DNA of 64,000 nt from the NCBI RefSeq assembly GCF_002019735.1, contig NZ_KV917378.1, positions 186,001 to 250,000 on the forward strand, written 5' to 3'. Source of the DNA: Salipaludibacillus agaradhaerens (GTDB taxonomy: Bacteria; Bacillota; Bacilli; Bacillales; Salisediminibacteriaceae). The position numbers were made by a program, and so were the translations under genes. The notes beneath the pieces are model-generated. The model worked only from the letters and a program-made list of their open reading frames with translations, was not told the origin of the DNA and made no database searches. Of this stretch, positions 1-8,193 are shown piece after piece. Every line of letters begins with the position of its first letter. The stretch's first letter is position 1.

Positions 1-195
1 TATGGGGCCATTGCCTCTGTATCCACAAAACTTGCCGAGTATGAAATTAATATTGGTCATATGGAAGTGTCACGAAAAGAACAAGGCAAAGAGGCATTAA
101 TGGTGATCGAAGTGGATCAAAATATTAGTGAGACAACATTAATGGATATCGCAAAGCTTGATAACATTAGTAAAGTAACGAAAATTCATGAATAG
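1..195 (+). CDS. sdaAB: L-serine dehydratase, iron-sulfur type, beta chain (C-terminal end only)
   Basis: The window opens inside this gene; only the last 64 codons are seen, ending at TAG 193-195. The fragment reads as the C-terminal half of an ACT domain, with the GHMEVSRKEQGKEALM stretch (residue 20 of the fragment onward) typical of the SdaAB regulatory domain that follows the serine-binding domain. With SdaAA it would form the two-chain Fe-S enzyme that deaminates L-serine to pyruvate and ammonia in the cytoplasm. The alpha chain starts 30 bp downstream, so the two are cotranscribed. The family call rests on the ACT pattern plus the neighbour; the start and the N-terminal domain are outside the window. 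Confidence 0.85.
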   Translation, partial: YGAIASVSTKLAEYEINIGHMEVSRKEQGKEALMVIEVDQNISETTLMDIAKLDNISKVTKIHE

Positions 196-225
196 ACGAC
201 ATCCAGCTCTGAAGGAGGAATGCCC

Positions 226-1113
226 ATGTTTCGTAACGTAGAAGAACTTATCAACCAATGTGAAAAGGAGCAGCTCCCGATCTCAGAAATCATGATTCAA
301 CAAGAAATGGTTGTCCATGATAGAAGCCGTGAAGACATCGTAGCTCAAATGGAAAAGAACTTAGAAGTGATGGAAAGAGCGGTCAACAGAGGCATTATGG
401 AGCAAGTCAAGTCAGTATCAGGATTGACGGGTGGGGATGGTAAAAAACTAAATGAGTATATACAGTTAAATGAGACACTTTCAGGTCATTTAATGTTGGA
501 TGCTGTCAGTAAAGCGATGGCAACTAACGAAGTGAACGCTGCGATGGGAACGATTTGCGCCACCCCAACTGCAGGTTCAGCAGGGGTTGTCCCCGGTACA
601 CTTTTTGCAGTAAAAGAAAAATTAAATCCTACTCACACTCAAATGATTAATTATTTATTTACGAGTGGGGCGTTTGGGTTCATCATCGCAAATAATGCAT
701 CTATTTCAGGGGCTGCGGGAGGCTGCCAAGCAGAGGTTGGCTCCGCTACTGGAATGGCAGCAGCTGCTATTGTAGAAATGGCGGGAGGAACACCACATCA
801 ATCCTCTCAAGCGATGGCCATTGCTCTTAAGAACATGTTGGGACTGGTATGTGACCCTGTAGCGGGTCTAGTCGAAGTACCTTGTGTTAAAAGGAATGCA
901 TTTGGCGCTTCTAACGCCTTAGTGGCAGCTGACTTAGCTTTAGCAGGAATTGAAAGCAGAATACCATGTGATGAAGTGATTGATGCCATGTACCGTATTG
1001 GAGAAACGATGCCGTCTATGTTAAGGGAAACTGGAGAAGGTGGGCTCGCAGCTACACCAACGGGAAAGAGATATAAAGAACAAATATTTGGCGCGATGGC
1101 ACGACAGGAGTGA
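226..1113 (+). CDS. sdaAA: L-serine dehydratase, iron-sulfur type, alpha chain
   Basis: Catalytic chain of the Fe-S L-serine dehydratase (L-serine to pyruvate plus ammonia). The protein of 295 residues begins MFRNVEEL and carries the family's glycine-rich segment ATPTAGSAGVVPG and conserved cysteines (MGTIC, GGCQAEVG, GLVCDPVAGLVEVPC) expected to hold the 4Fe-4S cluster. An ATG at 220 is also in frame but lies inside the GGAGGA ribosome binding site; ATG 226 is 8 bp behind it and matches the N-terminus of known homologues, so 226 is chosen. It follows sdaAB in one operon and runs directly into recG, whose start lies 7 bp after the stop codon. Confidence 0.93.
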   Translation: MFRNVEELINQCEKEQLPISEIMIQQEMVVHDRSREDIVAQMEKNLEVMERAVNRGIMEQVKSVSGLTGGDGKKLNEYIQLNETLSGHLMLDAVSKAMATNEVNAAMGTICATPTAGSAGVVPGTLFAVKEKLNPTHTQMINYLFTSGAFGFIIANNASISGAAGGCQAEVGSATGMAAAAIVEMAGGTPHQSSQAMAIALKNMLGLVCDPVAGLVEVPCVKRNAFGASNALVAADLALAGIESRIPCDEVIDAMYRIGETMPSMLRETGEGGLAATPTGKRYKEQIFGAMARQE

Positions 1114-1120
1114 GGATGAA

Positions 1121-3154
1121 TTGGAAGAGTCAGTAACGGTATTAAAGGGAGCGGGACCAAGAACGGCAGAACAACTACATGATATGGGCATTATTACAAT
1201 ACAGGACTTAATTGAACATTTCCCTTTTCGATATGAAGATCATGCTATACGCCCTTTAAAAGAAGTATCCCATGATGAAAAAGTGACTGTGCAAGGAACA
1301 GTTCACAGCATGCCAGAATTACGTTATTTTGGCAAGAAGAAATCTCGACTTACCGTTCGCGCCCTCGTGGACGGTTTCTTAGTTCAAGCTATCTTTTTCA
1401 ATCAACCCTATTTAAAGAAGCAGATTCAGCCTGGTGATCACATTATTTTTTCAGGTAAACTTGATAAAAATCGAATGATCATGAGTGGAGGTACCGTTAA
1501 GCCTAGAAATATTGAACGAGATAACGAACTAGAGCCTGTCTATTCAGTTAAAGGTGACATAAAAGTAACAATGCTTAGAAACTTGATTGAACAAGCTTTT
1601 AACGCATTTGGAGAACGTATAACAGAAATACTACCTTCACAATTATTGTCAGCGTATAAATTAACATCCAGAAAAGAAGCTCTTTATAGTTTACACTTCC
1701 CCCATGATATTATGGCATTTAAACAAGCAAAGCGTCGGATGATTTATGAAGAGCTACTTTTATTTCAGCTTAAAATGCAGCTTTTTCGCAAAAAAGAAAA
1801 AGAAGGAGAAAAGGGTCAAAAAAAACAATTTGCCTTTGCGAAAGTAGAAGATTTTATCAGAGAACTCCCATTTTCATTAACAACTGCTCAAGAAAAAGTT
1901 CTTCATCACATTTATGCAGATTTACAAGCAAACACACGAATGAATCGATTACTTCAGGGGGATGTAGGGTCTGGGAAAACGGTAGTAGCTGCTATCGCTC
2001 TATATGTAAATGCACTATCGGGATTTCAAGGTGCTTTAATGGTTCCAACGGAAATATTAGCAGAACAGCATACAGAATCTCTGAGACACCTTTTTAAAGA
2101 TACGGAACTATCTATCGCTCATTTGTCAGGGTCATCTAAAGTGAAAGAGAGAAGGGAAACACTTAAAAAATTAGCGTCAGGTGAAGTAGACATCATAATA
2201 GGAACTCATGCACTTATTCAGGAAAGTGTCATCTTTCACAATCTTGGTCTCGTCATAACCGATGAACAGCACCGTTTTGGAGTTGAACAGCGTCGAATAT
2301 TAAGGAAAAAAGGAATAAATCCTGACGTGTTATTCATGACGGCAACCCCGATCCCTAGAACATTAGCAATTACTGCATTCGGGGATATGGATGTTTCTAC
2401 AATCGATCAAATGCCAAAAGGGCGAAAACCCGTGAAAACACATTGGGCAAGACATGATATGCTTCCTCGCGTACTTGACTTTATTAAAAAAGAAACGGGG
2501 AAAGGGCATCAAGCTTATGTGATTTGTCCACTTATTGAAGAGTCGGAGCAGTTAGATGTTCAGAATGCGATTGATGTTCATGCCCAGCTATCCACAGCAT
2601 TGCCAACGGTATCGGTTGGCCTGATGCATGGCAGACTGAGTCATGATGAAAAAGAGAAGGTGATGCTAGCCTATACAAAAAATGAGATTCAAATCCTTGT
2701 CTCGACGACTGTAGTAGAAGTAGGGGTAAATGTGCCCAATGCCACTGTAATGGTCATCTATGATGCCGATCGTTTTGGGTTATCACAGCTTCATCAATTG
2801 CGAGGCCGAGTAGGACGTGGGACTGAACAAGCCCATTGTATTTTACTTGCTGATCCAAAAACAGAAGTGGGGAAAGAGCGTATGGGAATAATGACCGAAA
2901 CAAACGACGGGTTTGAGTTATCTCAAAAAGATTTGGAACTAAGAGGGCCAGGGGACTTTTTTGGTGTGAAACAAAGTGGCCTTCCACAATTTAAAGTTGC
3001 CGACCTTGTAGAGGATTATCGCGTGTTAGAGACGGCCCGTCAAGATGCTGTTAAACTCGTGAATTCTAAAGCTTTTTGGGAAAGTGCCGATTATCAACCA
3101 CTAAGGGAAATGTTAAAAAAACAAGGGGCATTTTCACAAACAAAAATAGATTGA
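1121..3154 (+). CDS. recG: ATP-dependent DNA helicase RecG
   Basis: Branch-migration helicase that remodels stalled forks and Holliday junctions. It has an N-terminal wedge/OB region (residues about 50-150), Walker A GDVGSGKT at about 280-287, a DEQH box at about 381-384 with DEQHRFG, the MTATPIPRTLA motif III region, and a C-terminal half with QLRGRVGRG typical of RecG/Mfd-type helicases. The reading frame is open from an ATG inside sdaAA (1040), but TTG 1121 sits behind AGGAGTGAGG (1107-1116) and gives 677 residues, close to the usual 680 and with the expected N-terminus, so TTG is preferred. It is translationally close to sdaAA. The fapR promoter lies just past its stop. Confidence 0.93.
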   Translation: MEESVTVLKGAGPRTAEQLHDMGIITIQDLIEHFPFRYEDHAIRPLKEVSHDEKVTVQGTVHSMPELRYFGKKKSRLTVRALVDGFLVQAIFFNQPYLKKQIQPGDHIIFSGKLDKNRMIMSGGTVKPRNIERDNELEPVYSVKGDIKVTMLRNLIEQAFNAFGERITEILPSQLLSAYKLTSRKEALYSLHFPHDIMAFKQAKRRMIYEELLLFQLKMQLFRKKEKEGEKGQKKQFAFAKVEDFIRELPFSLTTAQEKVLHHIYADLQANTRMNRLLQGDVGSGKTVVAAIALYVNALSGFQGALMVPTEILAEQHTESLRHLFKDTELSIAHLSGSSKVKERRETLKKLASGEVDIIIGTHALIQESVIFHNLGLVITDEQHRFGVEQRRILRKKGINPDVLFMTATPIPRTLAITAFGDMDVSTIDQMPKGRKPVKTHWARHDMLPRVLDFIKKETGKGHQAYVICPLIEESEQLDVQNAIDVHAQLSTALPTVSVGLMHGRLSHDEKEKVMLAYTKNEIQILVSTTVVEVGVNVPNATVMVIYDADRFGLSQLHQLRGRVGRGTEQAHCILLADPKTEVGKERMGIMTETNDGFELSQKDLELRGPGDFFGVKQSGLPQFKVADLVEDYRVLETARQDAVKLVNSKAFWESADYQPLREMLKKQGAFSQTKID

Positions 3155-3167
3155 AATGAACTTTCGG

Positions 3168-3197
3168 TTGAAATGTAACAGTGATCAGTTATATACT
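3168..3197 (+). promoter_or_regulatory. Putative SigA promoter of the fapR-plsX-fabD-fabG operon
   Basis: TTGAAA at 3168-3173 and TATACT at 3192-3197 are separated by 18 bp, a good vegetative promoter 14 bp after the recG stop codon. Its -10 box is followed at once by the FapR-type operator, the arrangement known for the B. subtilis fapR promoter, so bound FapR would cover the start point. Confidence 0.65.
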
Positions 3198-3201
3198 ACC
3201 T

Positions 3202-3218
3202 TTAGTACCTAGTCATAT
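3202..3218 (+). promoter_or_regulatory. FapR operator
   Basis: The bases TTAGTACCTAGTCATAT match the core of the 17-bp FapR operator (TTAGTACCT followed by a partly symmetric right half) described for Bacillus fatty-acid genes. It lies 5 bp downstream of the -10 box and 20 bp before the fapR start codon, so FapR should repress its own operon until malonyl-CoA releases it. The right half is less conserved than the left. Confidence 0.75.
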
Positions 3219-3237
3219 GAGTGTGGATGTGATAAAA

Positions 3238-3810
3238 ATGAAACTGTCTAAAAGAAAACGCCAGCCAATGCTTAAAGAAAAAATAGCGGAGAACCCATTT
3301 ATTACGGATGATGCACTCGCCGCTGAGTTCAATGTGAGTGTTCAGACCATTCGTCTTGATAGATTGGAATTAAATATTCCAGAAGTGAGAGAGCGTATTA
3401 AAGATGTGGCAAAGCAACAATATGATACCGTCAAAGCGCTACCGATCGAAGAAGTGATAGGAGAAGTGGTGGATTTAGAGCTTGATGATCACGCCATTTC
3501 TATTTTAGATATTAAAGAAGAATATGTTTTTTCACGAACCGGTATCGCGAGAGGTCATCATTTATTTGCTCAAGCTAACTCGTTAGCTGTTGCAGTTATC
3601 GATGATGATCTCGCTTTAACAGCTAACGCAAACGTCTCCTTTAAAAGCCAGGTGAAAAGTGGCCAACGTGTTGTAGCAAAGGCAAAAGTGATTGGTAATC
3701 AAAATAATAGAACACTTGTAGAAGTGAAAAGCTATGTGGATCAGGAGCTTGTTTTTAAAGGCAGCTTCTCCATGTTTCGAGAAGAACTATCCACAGGGAG
3801 GGAAACATAA
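3238..3810 (+). CDS. fapR: Transcription factor FapR, malonyl-CoA-responsive repressor of lipid synthesis
   Basis: Global repressor of fatty acid and phospholipid genes, released from DNA by malonyl-CoA. The 190-residue protein has a DeoR-like helix-turn-helix ([24 protein letters not shown], about residues 22-45) and a C-terminal hotdog-fold effector domain with the very conserved [19 protein letters not shown] segment (written here only to mark the malonyl-CoA loop, about 102-120). The frame opens earlier at GTG 3181, but that start would precede the operator-bearing leader; ATG 3238 matches the homologue length (188). Only a weak purine-rich sequence precedes it. First gene of the plsX-fabD-fabG operon and controlled by the operator just upstream. 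Confidence 0.93.
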   Translation: MKLSKRKRQPMLKEKIAENPFITDDALAAEFNVSVQTIRLDRLELNIPEVRERIKDVAKQQYDTVKALPIEEVIGEVVDLELDDHAISILDIKEEYVFSRTGIARGHHLFAQANSLAVAVIDDDLALTANANVSFKSQVKSGQRVVAKAKVIGNQNNRTLVEVKSYVDQELVFKGSFSMFREELSTGRET

Positions 3811-3812
3811 CC

Positions 3813-4820
3813 ATGAGGCTGGCAGTTGATGCGATGGGTGGAGATCACGCCCCAGAAAGTATTGTTAAAGGCTGTGAAAAAGCTCTTGAAGCATATGAAG
3901 ACTTACATATTATTTTTGTTGGTGATAAAGAGAAAATTACACCACTTTTGACTAAAAACGAGAGAGTAGAAATTATACACACAGATATGGTGATAACTGG
4001 AGAGGATTCGCCGGTCAGGGCTGTGCGACGAAAAAAAAATTCGTCTTTAGTTTTAACGGTTCAGCAAGTTAAAGAAGGTCGAGCAGATGCCGCTATTTCT
4101 GCAGGAAATACTGGTGCGCTAATGACTGCAGGCTTGCTTGTAGTAGGGCGAATGAAAGGGATTGAGCGTCCAGCACTTTCACCGATGTTACCGACGAAAA
4201 ATGGAGATGGTTTTCTCCTTCTTGATGTTGGAGCTAATATGGATGCAAAACCATCACACCTCATTCAGTACGCTTATATGGGTGATGTGTATATGAAAAA
4301 AGTACGAGGAATAGACAATCCCCGAATTGGATTGTTAAATGTGGGATCGGAAGCAGGAAAAGGAACAGACCTAACGAAGCATGTATTTGCACGGCTCAGT
4401 GAAAGCTCCCTCAATTTTGTAGGTAATGTGGAAGCAAGGGAACTGCTTGATGGTGCAGCCGATGTGGTTATTTGTGATGGCTTCTCCGGTAACCTTGTAT
4501 TAAAATCCATTGAAGGCACAGCACTCTCTCTTTTTTCAATCCTAAAGGATGAACTAACATCGTCATTGAAAAACAAGCTTGCAGCAGGTGTATTAAAGCC
4601 ATCGTTTAAAAAGGTGAAAGAGAAAATGGACTATTCCGAATATGGTGGTGCAGGTTTATTCGGCTTGCAAGCGCCTGTTATAAAGGCTCACGGGTCTTCA
4701 GATGAACAAGCTTTTTTTAGTGCAGTCAAGCAAGCAAAAACAATGTATGAGCAAAATGTCACTGAAACAATTAAAAAAGCAGTTGAACTTATGCCGGCAC
4801 AGGAGGAAGATTATTCATGA
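3813..4820 (+). CDS. plsX: Phosphate acyltransferase PlsX
   Basis: Converts acyl-ACP plus phosphate to acyl-phosphate, the donor for PlsY in phosphatidic acid synthesis; peripheral membrane enzyme. The 335-residue protein begins [15 protein letters not shown], the family's N-terminal signature, and contains [12 protein letters not shown] (about 93-104) and the central [14 protein letters not shown] motif (about 219-232). GGGAGG at 3797-3802 serves the ATG. It starts 2 bp after the fapR stop and its own stop overlaps fabD by 4 bp (ATGA), so expression is coupled and under FapR control. Confidence 0.96.
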   Translation: MRLAVDAMGGDHAPESIVKGCEKALEAYEDLHIIFVGDKEKITPLLTKNERVEIIHTDMVITGEDSPVRAVRRKKNSSLVLTVQQVKEGRADAAISAGNTGALMTAGLLVVGRMKGIERPALSPMLPTKNGDGFLLLDVGANMDAKPSHLIQYAYMGDVYMKKVRGIDNPRIGLLNVGSEAGKGTDLTKHVFARLSESSLNFVGNVEARELLDGAADVVICDGFSGNLVLKSIEGTALSLFSILKDELTSSLKNKLAAGVLKPSFKKVKEKMDYSEYGGAGLFGLQAPVIKAHGSSDEQAFFSAVKQAKTMYEQNVTETIKKAVELMPAQEEDYS

Positions 4821-5764
4821 CAAAAGTAGCCTTATTATTTCCGGGACAAGGAGCTCAGCATATTGGGATGGGAAAAGAGCTCGCAGAAGCATTTACCGAA
4901 TGCAAAGCTATTTTTACCGAGGCTGATGAAGCGCTGGGAGAGAATTTTTCTGATCTTATTTTTAATGGTAACGAAGATGAACTTAAGCGAACTGAAAATA
5001 CACAGCCAGCGCTATTAACAACAAGCATAGCCATCTGGGAGATTCTTAAAGGAAAAGGGGTGGCAGCAGATTATGCAGCAGGACATAGTCTCGGTGAATA
5101 TTCAGCGCTTACTGCTACGGGCGCTATAAGTTTCAAAGAAGCTGTTCAAGCTGTTAGACAACGAGGTCAACTCATGGAAGAGGCAGTACCAGCTGGCAAA
5201 GGGACAATGGCTGCAATTTTAGGGATGGAGCGAGAAGTGCTAAAAGAAGTTGTCTCACAAGCTGCCTTGGAAGGCGGACAAGTTCAAGCAGCTAACTTTA
5301 ATTGTCCTGGACAAATTGTGATCTCTGGTACGACAGAAGGTGTAGAGCGTGCAGTGACATTGGCGAAAGAGGCGGGAGCTAAAAGAGCGATGGTGCTTTC
5401 GGTGAGTGGTCCTTTTCATTCTGAATTAATGAAGCCTGCCGCGGGGAAAATGGCGGTCGTTTTAGATAATATAACGTTTGAAAAGCCACTTGTTCCAGTC
5501 ATTAGTAATGTTACAGCAAAGCCTTATCTCTCTGCAGACGAGATACCTACTGCACTTGTTGAGCAGATTTATTCCCCTGTTATGTGGGAAGATACGATTA
5601 AATACCTTGTTGATCAGGGTGTGGACACGTTCATTGAAGCAGGACCAGGAAAAGTATTAAGTGGTCTAGTTAAAAAAATATCAAGACGTTTAACAGTGTT
5701 GCCTGTTTATGATCAAGCATCACTTGATAAAGCCATATCAACATTAGATGAGAAAGGAGACTGA
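4817..5764 (+). CDS. fabD: Malonyl-CoA:ACP transacylase FabD
   Basis: Transfers malonyl from CoA to acyl carrier protein, the committed loading step of type II fatty acid synthesis. The 315-residue protein has the N-terminal FPGQGAQ motif (residues 8-14), the nucleophile elbow GHSLGE with catalytic Ser91, an arginine-bearing AVRQRGQLM stretch, and the FHSELM histidine segment near residue 201. Its ATG lies in the plsX stop (ATGA overlap), and GGAGGA at 4802-4807 is placed well. fabG follows after 5 bp. It belongs to the FapR-regulated operon. Confidence 0.96.
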   Translation: MTKVALLFPGQGAQHIGMGKELAEAFTECKAIFTEADEALGENFSDLIFNGNEDELKRTENTQPALLTTSIAIWEILKGKGVAADYAAGHSLGEYSALTATGAISFKEAVQAVRQRGQLMEEAVPAGKGTMAAILGMEREVLKEVVSQAALEGGQVQAANFNCPGQIVISGTTEGVERAVTLAKEAGAKRAMVLSVSGPFHSELMKPAAGKMAVVLDNITFEKPLVPVISNVTAKPYLSADEIPTALVEQIYSPVMWEDTIKYLVDQGVDTFIEAGPGKVLSGLVKKISRRLTVLPVYDQASLDKAISTLDEKGD

Positions 5765-5769
5765 GGATA

Positions 5770-6510
5770 ATGAGAGGACAACATGCGCTTGTAACAGGTG
5801 GCTCTAGAGGGATTGGGAAAGCTATTTGTTTAGAACTTGCTGAACAAGGCGTTAACGTAGCCGTAAATTTTTCCGGCAATCGAGAAAAGGCAGAAGCAGT
5901 AGCTGAACAGTGTCGTCAGTTAGGTGTAGAAGCATTAGCAGTTCAAGCAGATGTAGGGAATGCCGATAGTGTTAAACAGATGATAGATACCGTCATGGAG
6001 GCTTTTGGTTCAATTGATATTCTAGTTAATAACGCAGGGATAACACGAGACACATTAATAATGCGTATGAAAGAAGAGGACTTTGATGCGGTGATAAACA
6101 CCAATTTAAAAGGTGTATTTAACTGTTCCAAGGCTGTTACAAGGCCGATGATGAAACAACGTTACGGACGAATTATTAATATCTCCTCTGTTGTTGGTGT
6201 CCTAGGAAATGCAGGGCAAGCTAATTATGTAGCTAGTAAAGCCGGTGTCATCGGATTAACAAAATCTTTAGCCAGAGAGCTAGCCAATCGAAATATCCGT
6301 GTGAATGCTGTAGCCCCAGGCTTTATTGGAACGGAAATGACTGACGAATTAACAGAGGAGACAAAAAAGGCATTGCTTAACCAAATTCCTTTAGCAGAGT
6401 TAGGTAAACCTGAGGATGTAGCACGTGTAGTTGCCTTTTTAGCGAGCGATGCGTCTGCTTACATGACAGGACAAACATTGCATGTTGATGGCGGGATGGT
6501 CATGCCATAA
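5770..6510 (+). CDS. fabG: 3-oxoacyl-[acyl-carrier-protein] reductase FabG
   Basis: NADPH-dependent reduction of beta-ketoacyl-ACP in fatty acid elongation. Short-chain dehydrogenase of 246 residues with the TGGSRGIG cofactor motif (9-16), NNAG (about 87-90), and the catalytic set Ser140, Tyr153 and Lys157 (NISSVVG then YVASK). The C-terminus has the usual [16 protein letters not shown] end. It starts 5 bp after fabD behind AAAGGAGACTGAGG. A 114-bp spacer separates it from acpP, so acpP may be read through or separately started. Confidence 0.96.
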   Translation: MRGQHALVTGGSRGIGKAICLELAEQGVNVAVNFSGNREKAEAVAEQCRQLGVEALAVQADVGNADSVKQMIDTVMEAFGSIDILVNNAGITRDTLIMRMKEEDFDAVINTNLKGVFNCSKAVTRPMMKQRYGRIINISSVVGVLGNAGQANYVASKAGVIGLTKSLARELANRNIRVNAVAPGFIGTEMTDELTEETKKALLNQIPLAELGKPEDVARVVAFLASDASAYMTGQTLHVDGGMVMP

Positions 6511-6523
6511 ACATGAGATGAAC

Positions 6524-6542
6524 CACATACTTGATGTATGTG
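6524..6542 (+). other. Small hairpin between fabG and acpP
   Basis: CACATAC (6524-6530) and GTATGTG (6536-6542) are perfect inverted copies around a 5-base loop. No T-run follows, so it does not look like a full terminator; it may be an RNA processing or stability element that helps give acpP its high expression. Its role is inferred only from position. Confidence 0.3.
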
Positions 6543-6574
6543 AAAAACTCATTACGAATGGGATAAAATCTAAC

Positions 6575-6603
6575 TGGTATTTTAAATAGCTTTATCCTAT
6601 AAT
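6575..6603 (+). promoter_or_regulatory. Possible internal promoter of acpP
   Basis: A perfect TATAAT lies at 6598-6603, but the -35 candidate at 6575-6580 (TGGTAT, 17-bp spacer) is poor. Transcripts would start around 6610, giving a very short leader directly before the AGGAGGTG ribosome binding site. A separate acpA promoter is known in B. subtilis; here the call is weak. Confidence 0.3.
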
Positions 6604-6624
6604 GACTGAGAGGAGGTGAAGTAA

Positions 6625-6858
6625 ATGGCAGCGGTACAAGAAAGAATTGCAAAAATCGTTTCCGAACGCCTTGGGGTCGATGAATCAGAAGTGAAGAAAG
6701 AAGCGACTTTCAAGGATGACCTTGGAGCTGACTCATTAGACGTCGTCGAATTAGTGATGGAACTCGAAGATGAGTTTGATCTTGAAATTTCAGACGAAGA
6801 TGCGGAGAAAATTGCAACAGTCGGTGACGTGATTGAATACATAGAGCGTCATCAATAA
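6625..6858 (+). CDS. acpP: Acyl carrier protein
   Basis: Carries growing acyl chains on 4'-phosphopantetheine for fatty acid and phospholipid synthesis. The 77-residue, strongly acidic protein contains the DSL prosthetic-group motif (GADSLD) with Ser37 as attachment site, followed by the helix-II segment [13 protein letters not shown] that docks with partner enzymes. A very strong ribosome binding site, GAGAGGAGGTGA (6608-6619), precedes the ATG. It is the last gene of the fab cluster and is followed by a strong terminator. Confidence 0.97.
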   Translation: MAAVQERIAKIVSERLGVDESEVKKEATFKDDLGADSLDVVELVMELEDEFDLEISDEDAEKIATVGDVIEYIERHQ

Positions 6859-6866
6859 TTTTTAAA

Positions 6867-6911
6867 ACGGTAGGCTTTCGCCAGGATAACTTGGCGGAAA
6901 GCCACGTTTTT
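6867..6911 (+). terminator. Rho-independent terminator after acpP
   Basis: GGCTTTCGCCA (6873-6883) pairs with TGGCGGAAAGCC (6892-6903) with one bulged G, the outer AACG/CGTT extends the stem, and TTTTT follows at 6907-6911. It cleanly ends the fab/acp transcript. Confidence 0.88.
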
Positions 6912-7207
6912 CTAACAGTCAGTTAAACATGTGGTAGCTATTACTTAAAAGGCGAATGATACGTGCTCTATGGTAATGGCGTCTTATAACCAACTAGTTT
7001 TCTATCGTTGGTAACGCCTCAACAGATAGACAATGACTGGTCTTAGGCCTTTTAAAAAATGATAGATATAAAATGACATCGTGTGGTTGATAGGTTAACC
7101 TGCTCAGCGGTCGTAATTTACATAAGTATGATAGCCTATTTAGGTGATAGAGTAATTTTAAAAAATAATTGGGCTTAATACAATTGAGACAAAATATGGG
7201 GGTTCTC
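6912..7207. other. Non-coding gap between acpP terminator and rnc
   Basis: About 300 bp of AT-rich sequence with no credible gene. A TTGATA at 7088-7093 could be a -35 element but no convincing -10 lies at the right distance, so the rnc promoter is not assigned. Nothing else is recognised. Confidence 0.4.
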
Positions 7208-7972
7208 ATGCAACAGTCAAGAAAGATCACCAGAAGGGGAATGAAACGCCAGCCTAAAAAAATGCAAATGACACCAGCGAAAAAAACAAAATATCGTCAG
7301 TTCTTAACTTCAATCCATGTTGAATTTAAAAATGAAGATTTATTTATTCAAGCGTTTACCCATTCATCATACGTAAACGAACATCGTATTCGCCCGCATG
7401 ATGATAATGAACGACTGGAGTTTTTAGGCGATGCAGTTTTGGAATTGGCCATCTCTCAATATTTATTTAAACTATTTGATCATATGAGTGAAGGTGAGAT
7501 GACCAAACTCAGAGCTGCGATCGTATGTGAGCCGTCATTAGCAAAGATTGCGGATGAATTGACATTTGGTGACTATGTTCTTTTAGGAAAAGGAGAAGAG
7601 ATGACAGGGGGGCGAAAACGTCCGGCACTACTTGCTGATGTGTTTGAAGCATTTATTGGCGCGCTGTATCTTGATTCAGGCTTAGAAGCTGTTTATAGCT
7701 TTCTAAAAGAATACGTCTATCCTAAGATTCATAACGGTGCTTTTTCCCATATGATGGATTTTAAGAGTCAGCTACAAGAATTGATTCAGCGTGAAAACCA
7801 AGGGCAAGTGCATTATAAAATCATTGAAGAAAAAGGCCCCGCTCATGCACGTGAATTTGTATCAGAAGTCACACTTGATAAACAACAGTTAGGAAAAGGT
7901 GCAGGTAAATCTAAAAAAGAAGCTGAACAAATGGCTGCTCAAAAAGCACTTGAGAAACTAAATACGAAATAA
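7208..7972 (+). CDS. rnc: Ribonuclease III
   Basis: Double-strand-specific endoribonuclease for rRNA, scRNA and toxin/antisense RNA processing. The 254-residue protein has the RNase III signature [13 protein letters not shown] (catalytic Glu71 and Asp75 region), a second acidic cluster in [16 protein letters not shown], and a C-terminal double-stranded RNA binding domain (about 180-252: [11 protein letters not shown] to [15 protein letters not shown]). Starts at 7169 and 7196 are also open; ATG 7208 is chosen because GGGGG (7198-7202) precedes it and the length fits the usual 249, but ATG 7241 is possible. In B. subtilis smc follows rnc directly; here about 3.6 kb of other genes intervene. 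Confidence 0.92.
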   Translation: MQQSRKITRRGMKRQPKKMQMTPAKKTKYRQFLTSIHVEFKNEDLFIQAFTHSSYVNEHRIRPHDDNERLEFLGDAVLELAISQYLFKLFDHMSEGEMTKLRAAIVCEPSLAKIADELTFGDYVLLGKGEEMTGGRKRPALLADVFEAFIGALYLDSGLEAVYSFLKEYVYPKIHNGAFSHMMDFKSQLQELIQRENQGQVHYKIIEEKGPAHAREFVSEVTLDKQQLGKGAGKSKKEAEQMAAQKALEKLNTK

Positions 7973-7990
7973 CGAAGGTATGTATCACTG

Positions 7991-8058
7991 GAAGAGGATA
8001 TACCAGTTCTTAAGCAACAAGTTTAATGTTGTTCTGAGAGCTGGTATAGCCTCTTTTT
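7991..8058 (+). terminator. Terminator after rnc
   Basis: GAAGAGGATATACCAG (7991-8006) pairs with CTGGTATAGCCTCTT (8041-8055), with an inner AACAA/TTGTT hairpin in the loop, and a T-run at 8054-8058. The double-hairpin form is unusual but the stem and T-tract are convincing. Confidence 0.8.
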
Positions 8059-8066
8059 GTGTTTGT

Positions 8067-8093
8067 CTTTCTAAAAAAGGATTTTTTAGAAAG
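8067..8093. repeat. Perfect 12-bp inverted repeat upstream of the quinone oxidoreductase gene
   Basis: CTTTCTAAAAAA (8067-8078) and TTTTTTAGAAAG (8082-8093) are exact inverted copies around GGA. It starts 9 bp after the rnc terminator and ends 100 bp before the next gene. It could be a second, AT-rich termination hairpin or an operator; the sequence alone does not decide. Confidence 0.5.
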
Positions 8094-8193
8094 GTTAGTT
8101 TTATTTGTTATTATTAGGGAATGAGTACATGAGTGGGTAAATATAAATTAAAACGCAACGTAAGTTTATAACTGGGAATAGGAGTTGATTGAT

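Noticed and set aside
220-228. Upstream ATG for sdaAA at 220
   Set aside because: It lies inside the GGAGGA ribosome binding site; ATG 226 fits both spacing and homologues.
1040-1120. recG start at ATG 1040 with a long overlap of sdaAA
   Set aside because: No ribosome binding site and residues not seen in RecG; TTG 1121 has a good SD and gives the normal length.
807-1160. Reverse-strand frame of 117 codons inside sdaAA/recG
   Set aside because: It is antisense to two clearly coding genes, has no ribosome binding site and no recognisable protein pattern; the same holds for many other antisense frames, for example 17441-17911, 15821-16147 and 57289-57771.
7168-7207. rnc start at 7169 or 7196
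   Set aside because: Neither start has a proper SD; ATG 7208 follows GGGGG and gives the usual length.
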